From: an uncultured Lachnospiraceae bacterium
GTDB lineage: Bacteria > Bacillota > Clostridia > Lachnospirales > Lachnospiraceae
DNA length: 64,000 bases
NCBI GenBank assembly: GCA_949878435.1
Contig: CATLAK010000008.1
Span: 1 to 64,000 of the forward strand
Reading direction: 5' to 3'
Positions within the stretch are counted from its first letter, which is position 1. Each line of letters opens with the position of its first letter. Of the stretch, positions 60,397 to 64,000 are shown piece after piece. Position numbers and translations under genes: made by a program. The notes under the pieces were generated by a model. The model had not been told where the DNA came from, ran no database searches, and saw only the letters and a program-made list of their open reading frames with translations.

Positions 60397-61068
60397 TCAG
60401 TCAACTTTAACTTCCATATAGCCGAGAAGTTTGCCCATATCATATTCTGTGACAATCCCTAAGTTGGAATCATAAAACTTGCCGTCATAGTGCACCAGAT
60501 AATGGCAGTAGAGTCCCATCTTTTCCATTAAGATGCAGCATTTGGGAAGCGTTGCATCATGTCCTTCCGTGTATACGATGACGTCGCTGTGATCGATTCC
60601 GTAATAATTGAGGGCGGAAATTACACGCCCCATGGTTGCCTGCCATTCCCGGCAGTCCATGACACTGATTACTTCGGCGAGCGTAACGCCTGCCAGCATG
60701 GCAACACAGGACTGACCGCAGAGTCCGTCTTCGGGCTGGATGATAACATCGATTCCGTCGATTTTACGAATAGGATTTTCAAAACTGTAAGGACTGTTCT
60801 GATTCATCTGAATCAGACTTCCGGTAATATGCAGCAGGATTTTATGAACCTGTGCAATATCGATATGAGAAACATCTTCATCCTGAAGATGAATCTTATA
60901 GTTTCCCTTGGCTTCCGGTATTAGCTCGCAGTCGATAATTTTATTGTCCAGGACGATGTCTGCTTTGATCACATCGCGTTTTCTGCAGACTTCCCAGACG
61001 TTGAAGGGGATACGGATTGTATAAAGCGCATCCTGTTTTTCGATTTTGCCGTCAAAAAAATACCTCAT
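60397..61068 (-). CDS. DUF1905-like domain fused to C39-like cysteine peptidase fold
   Basis: A 223-residue protein in two parts. Residues 1-95 (RIPFNVWEVCRKRDVIKADIVLDNKIIDCELIPEAKGNYKIHLQ) resemble the DUF1905 beta-barrel. Residues 110-223 resemble papain-like C39-type peptidases: EDGLCGQSCVAMLAGVTLAEVISVM has Gln-x-x-Cys spacing like the active site helix, and HYLVHYDGKFYDSN has a His and an Asp in the usual order. Activity and substrate are unknown and there is no signal peptide. AGGAGG precedes the start, ten bases off. It is a single leftward gene, between glnN and tRNA-Gln. Confidence 0.7.
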   Translation of the reverse strand: MRYFFDGKIEKQDALYTIRIPFNVWEVCRKRDVIKADIVLDNKIIDCELIPEAKGNYKIHLQDEDVSHIDIAQVHKILLHITGSLIQMNQNSPYSFENPIRKIDGIDVIIQPEDGLCGQSCVAMLAGVTLAEVISVMDCREWQATMGRVISALNYYGIDHSDVIVYTEGHDATLPKCCILMEKMGLYCHYLVHYDGKFYDSNLGIVTEYDMGKLLGYMEVKVD

Positions 61069-61238
61069 AAATATTAACCTCCTGAATTTCAATACATGTG
61101 TAAACCTTCCCGCATTTCAAAGATAACAAATTTTTCAGAGGTTGAAAACATCTTTTTTCGCGGAAAGCAAGAAGTATCTAAAAAAAAACAGCATGTCAAA
61201 AAAGTAACGAACTTTATAAAAAATTTTTTAAAAATTAC

Positions 61239-61267
61239 TTGCCAAACATATCTTTATCGTGTATAAT
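61239..61267 (+). promoter_or_regulatory. Promoter of tRNA-Gln
   Basis: TTGCCA (61239-61244) and TATAAT (61262-61267) are spaced 17 bases, ending about 18 bases before the tRNA 5' end. Confidence 0.75.
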
Positions 61268-61285
61268 ACCAAAAGTAATCGACAT

Positions 61286-61357
61286 TGGGCTATCGCCAAA
61301 CGGTAAGGCAACGGACTCTGACTCCGTCATTTCAAGGTTCGAATCCTTGTAGCCCAG
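61286..61357 (+). tRNA. tRNA-Gln (anticodon CTG)
   Basis: A 72-base tRNA. Acceptor arms TGGGCTA and TAGCCCA pair, with discriminator G. The D arm is GCCAAACGGTAAGGC. The anticodon stem ACGGA/TCCGT encloses CTCTGAC, anticodon CTG reading CAG. The T arm is CAAGG-TTCGAAT-CCTTG. The 3' CCA is not encoded. It has its own promoter and terminator. Confidence 0.95.
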
Positions 61358-61365
61358 CTAAAAGG

Positions 61366-61393
61366 ACCCGCTGGAAAATTCCAGTGGGTTTTT
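61366..61393 (+). terminator. Intrinsic terminator after tRNA-Gln
   Basis: ACCCGCTGGAA pairs with TTCCAGTGGGT (61366-61389, one G-T pair) and is followed by five T. Confidence 0.85.
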
Positions 61394-61439
61394 GTGTAGA
61401 CAAAGTAGAGAAGTACTTAAAAGACAGGATGGAAAAAAG

Positions 61440-62156
61440 ATGTATAGTTATAAGAGCAGAATCAGATATAGTGAATTGGATGAGACGGGGCATTTAAGGC
61501 TGGAATCTCTTCTGGATTATTTTCAGGATTGCTCCACCTTCCACTCGGAAGATATCGGGCTGGGAGTAGATTATTTAAAGGAGCAGAATATGGTCTGGGT
61601 CATGTCTTCCTGGCAGATTGTGGCAGAGCGTTTTCCAAAGCTTTGCGAGGTGGTTACAGTGGGGACGGCGCCCTATGAATTTAAAGGGTTCGTAGGATTC
61701 CGAAATTTCCTGATGACGGATGAGGAGGGAAAGCGCCTTGCCTGTGCCAACACCATCTGGAGCCTTTTAGACACCAGGACAGGTAAGCCCGTAAGACCTA
61801 CCGAAGAAATGCTTCGGGGATATGCCCTTGAGCCAAAGCTGGATATGGATTATGCGCCCAGAAGGATACAGGTTCCCGCAGAGATGGAAAGGCAGGACGA
61901 TGTGCAGATCAGGACGCATCATCTGGACACCAATCATCATGTAAATAATGGACAGTTCGTGAGAATTGCGTTGGACAGCCTGCAAAAGAGCTGCCGGGTG
62001 AAGCAATTGCGGGCGGAGTATAAGAAGCAGGTAATGCTGGGAGATGTGCTGACTCCTTATACAAAGGAGACAGAAGATGGAAGTTATGTCATTGTGCTAA
62101 AAGATGCAGAAGAGAATGTCTGCTGTACAGTAGAGCTGCAGGAAGAAAGGAATTGA
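61440..62156 (+). CDS. Acyl-ACP thioesterase
   Basis: A 238-residue double hot-dog acyl-ACP thioesterase (FatA/B-like, bacterial), which releases free fatty acids from acyl carrier protein. The first hot-dog includes RYSELDETGHLRLESLLDYFQDCSTFHSEDIG. The second contains IRTHHLDTNHHVNNGQFVRIALDSL with the catalytic Asn-x-His region. The start at 61440 has GGATGGAAAA just before it. It is followed 4 nt later by a cvfB-type gene, likely the same transcript. Confidence 0.92.
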   Translation: MYSYKSRIRYSELDETGHLRLESLLDYFQDCSTFHSEDIGLGVDYLKEQNMVWVMSSWQIVAERFPKLCEVVTVGTAPYEFKGFVGFRNFLMTDEEGKRLACANTIWSLLDTRTGKPVRPTEEMLRGYALEPKLDMDYAPRRIQVPAEMERQDDVQIRTHHLDTNHHVNNGQFVRIALDSLQKSCRVKQLRAEYKKQVMLGDVLTPYTKETEDGSYVIVLKDAEENVCCTVELQEERN

Positions 62157-62160
62157 AAAA

Positions 62161-63003
62161 GTGTTGCGATTAGGAGAAAGACAGGAATTAGCGATTATTA
62201 AGGAAGTAGCGTTCGGCGTTTATCTGGCAGATCCTGAGGAGGGAGTACATGCAGAAGAAAAAGTGCTTCTGCCGGGAAAGGAAGTACCGAAGGATGCGCA
62301 GATTGGAGACTGTATCAGCGTTTTTATTTACAGGGATTCCAAGGATCGTATGATAGCGACTACCAGACAGCCGCAGCTTTCCGTGGGAAAGACGGCGGTC
62401 CTTAAGGTAAAGGAAGTAGGCAGGATTGGAGCCTTTCTTGAATGGGAACTGGAAAAGGACCTGCTGCTTCCATTCAAAGAACAGACCAGAACGGTTAGGG
62501 AAGGAGAAGAATGTCTGGTTGCGCTATACATCGATAAGAGCGGGCGGCTCTGTACCACAATGAAGATATATCCTTATCTTCGGCTCGATAGTCCCTATCA
62601 AAAGGATGACAGAGTTGCGGGAAGGGTTTACGAGGTTTCGGAAAGGTACGGAGTGTATGTAGCCGTTGAGGATTGTTACAGCGCGCTGATTCCCAAGGCG
62701 GAACCGGTAAGCGGTCTTTCGGCGGGAGACTGGATAGAGGCAAGGGTGGCACAGGTACTTGAGGATGGAAAACTGACGCTGAGCCTTAGAGAAAAGGCTT
62801 ATATCCAGATGAACAGCGATGCCCTCCGTATCATGGAAATGATTAAAGCACAGGGAGGGAAGCTCCCATTCAACGATAAGGCAGACCCTGAACTGATAAG
62901 AAACGAGACGGGCATGAGCAAGAATGAGTTTAAGCGGGCAGTGGGAAATCTGTACAAGCAGAGGCTGATCGTGATAGAAGCTGACGGAATAAAAATGGTA
63001 TAG
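62161..63003 (+). CDS. CvfB-like S1 RNA-binding protein
   Basis: A 280-residue protein with three S1-like beta-barrels (about residues 5-70, 75-135 and 145-220) and a C-terminal winged helix (LIRNETGMSKNEFKRAVGNLYKQRLI). This is the CvfB architecture, an RNA-binding regulator of virulence factors in Staphylococcus. The S1 part shows VAGRVYEVSERYGVYVAVEDCYSALIPKAE. It starts with GTG 62161, four bases after the thioesterase stop, with AAAGGAATTG upstream. Function in this organism is not established. Confidence 0.9.
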   Translation: MLRLGERQELAIIKEVAFGVYLADPEEGVHAEEKVLLPGKEVPKDAQIGDCISVFIYRDSKDRMIATTRQPQLSVGKTAVLKVKEVGRIGAFLEWELEKDLLLPFKEQTRTVREGEECLVALYIDKSGRLCTTMKIYPYLRLDSPYQKDDRVAGRVYEVSERYGVYVAVEDCYSALIPKAEPVSGLSAGDWIEARVAQVLEDGKLTLSLREKAYIQMNSDALRIMEMIKAQGGKLPFNDKADPELIRNETGMSKNEFKRAVGNLYKQRLIVIEADGIKMV

Positions 63004-63016
63004 GGAGGGGGCTCTA

Positions 63017-63970
63017 ATGAACAGTAAAAAAGCGAATTGGGCATTCCTGATAACTATCATCAGCTATTTCGTCATGGTTATAATGATCGGCATGTTTTTT
63101 CCGTTTGTCGCAGACAGTCTGGTGCTTGGCAATCTTGTCTGTGAGGCAGTGGTGGTGCTTCCGGTCCTGATTTTTGCCTTGGCATCAAAGGAAAAACTGA
63201 CCTCCTTTCTTGGGTTTCACAAAATTAAATTTCGCGCCGTACTGATGATAGGGTTATTTACCTTTTTAAGTATGCCGGTCCTTTCCTTACTGAATCTGTT
63301 TACGCAGTTTTGGGTAAAAAATGAAATAGCAGATACGCTCAACACCCAGCAGGGGAATATCCCTTTTGCACTTATGTATCTGTCGGTAGGGATTATTGCG
63401 CCAGTTTTTGAAGAGGCTGCATGCAGGGGGGCATATTATCATTCTTACCGTAAATCGGGAAGTGCATTTAAGGCGATGATCTTATCTGCCATCATTTTTG
63501 CGCTGGTTCATATGAATTTTAACCAGGCAGCGTATGCTTTGGTTATGGGGATGTTTGCAGTGCTTCTGGTGGAAGCGACGGGAAGTTTATGGGCATCTGT
63601 TCTATATCATGGATTTATCAATGGAAGTCAGGTAATCCTGCTCTACGGAGTACTGGGGGGAAGCGCAGACGCATATGGGGACGAGATGGCGGTGTCGCCA
63701 GAACTTCTGATGTGTGCGGTCGGCGTTTATGTGATTCTTACGGCGGTGACACTGCCGCTGGCATGGGCAGTGCTTATGTGGATCGGCAGGGTGGAAGGGA
63801 AGAGTCATATCCTGTCGGATATCTGGACAAAGCGAAAACAAAAGAAGGATAAGATGGTTACCTTACCCTTCCTGCTGGCAGTTGCCATTTGTCTCGTCGT
63901 TATGACTGGATTGATTGGTCATATTTTAGAACAATTCATACAATTCGTTTTAATGAGACTGCCGTCTTAA
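63017..63970 (+). CDS. CPBP family intramembrane metalloprotease
   Basis: A 317-residue membrane protein with about eight helices and the CPBP (Abi/CAAX protease) motifs. The first is PVFEEAACRGAYYH, an EExxxR motif. The second is ALVHMNFNQAAYALVMG with His, and the third is LWASVLYHGFINGSQVI with His. These residues form the metal site of Rce1-like proteases. Targets may include peptide or bacteriocin precursors, but none is identifiable here. GGGAGGGGG lies upstream of the ATG. It is 13 nt after cvfB and runs to the window edge. Confidence 0.92.
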   Translation: MNSKKANWAFLITIISYFVMVIMIGMFFPFVADSLVLGNLVCEAVVVLPVLIFALASKEKLTSFLGFHKIKFRAVLMIGLFTFLSMPVLSLLNLFTQFWVKNEIADTLNTQQGNIPFALMYLSVGIIAPVFEEAACRGAYYHSYRKSGSAFKAMILSAIIFALVHMNFNQAAYALVMGMFAVLLVEATGSLWASVLYHGFINGSQVILLYGVLGGSADAYGDEMAVSPELLMCAVGVYVILTAVTLPLAWAVLMWIGRVEGKSHILSDIWTKRKQKKDKMVTLPFLLAVAICLVVMTGLIGHILEQFIQFVLMRLPS

Positions 63971-64000
63971 ACAGACTGTTATCTTAAACAAATAAATCAA

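Overview
The window looks like a chromosomal segment of a gut-type Lachnospiraceae or related Clostridia (Bacillota). The basis is moderate-to-low GC, strong AGGAGG ribosome-binding sites, frequent ATGA stop/start overlaps, sigma-A promoters and gene orders shared with Bacillus subtilis. These include the yaaO-tmk-yaaR-holB-yaaT-yabB-rsmI block, the ireB-ruvX-DUF1292 block and the trmR-U32 block. A type III glutamine synthetase, a spore maturation gene (spmA) and LplB/YtcP/LipO-type sugar importers fit the same group. No rRNA, insertion sequence, prophage or CRISPR array was seen. There is one tRNA, tRNA-Gln(CTG).

Layout, left part. After a doubtful membrane fragment and a lipoprotein comes a conserved information-processing operon (1.1-9.2 kb): HD phosphohydrolase, Orn/Lys/Arg decarboxylase, pyruvate kinase, a guanylate-kinase-like protein, YaaR, HolB, RicT, TrmN6-like and RsmI. 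A secreted CAP-domain protein follows. A leftward six-gene pseudopilus-like cluster (10.0-13.7 kb) contains a transglutaminase lipoprotein and GspF but no secretion ATPase. A signalling cassette (14.1-18.2 kb) encodes a hybrid histidine kinase, a receiver, a CheX-like phosphatase and a CheY. It is bounded on the left by a degenerate 5' fragment of spmA and on the right by intact spmA. Then come a methyltransferase, a FliD-like two-repeat protein, a hemerythrin-CheX-like fusion and an ECF sigma/ABC exporter operon (22.3-25.8 kb).

Layout, middle. A fructan/fructose region (26.4-38.9 kb) holds two separately controlled systems. The first has a LacI regulator, a two-permease ABC importer with its binding lipoprotein, a GH32 fructosidase and a fructokinase; three GTTTC-N2-GAA-type operator candidates lie around the divergent promoters. 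The second is a fructose PTS operon: FruK, FruABC, a dedicated HPr without the regulatory Ser46, and a DeoR regulator. Its promoter is overlapped by 10-bp direct repeats typical of DeoR-family fructose operators. Two lipoproteins (a BMP-type binding protein and a DUF5722 TIM-barrel enzyme), glutamine synthetase I and NudC follow. An AT-rich AbiE-type toxin-antitoxin pair (44.5-46.3 kb) sits just before prmA.

Layout, right part. This is mainly RNA and protein modification: PrmA, RsmE, an IscS-like desulfurase with ThiI (4-thiouridine), MtaB, IreB-RuvX-DUF1292, RNase J, YlbF, a short MltG-like protein, TrmR and a U32-family tRNA hydroxylation protein. Glutamine synthetase III, a cysteine-peptidase-like protein, tRNA-Gln, an acyl-ACP thioesterase, CvfB and a CPBP membrane protease close the window. 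A leftward Crh-like HPr homologue (50.7 kb) keeps the Ser46 region but has no His15, the mirror image of the HPr in the fructose operon.
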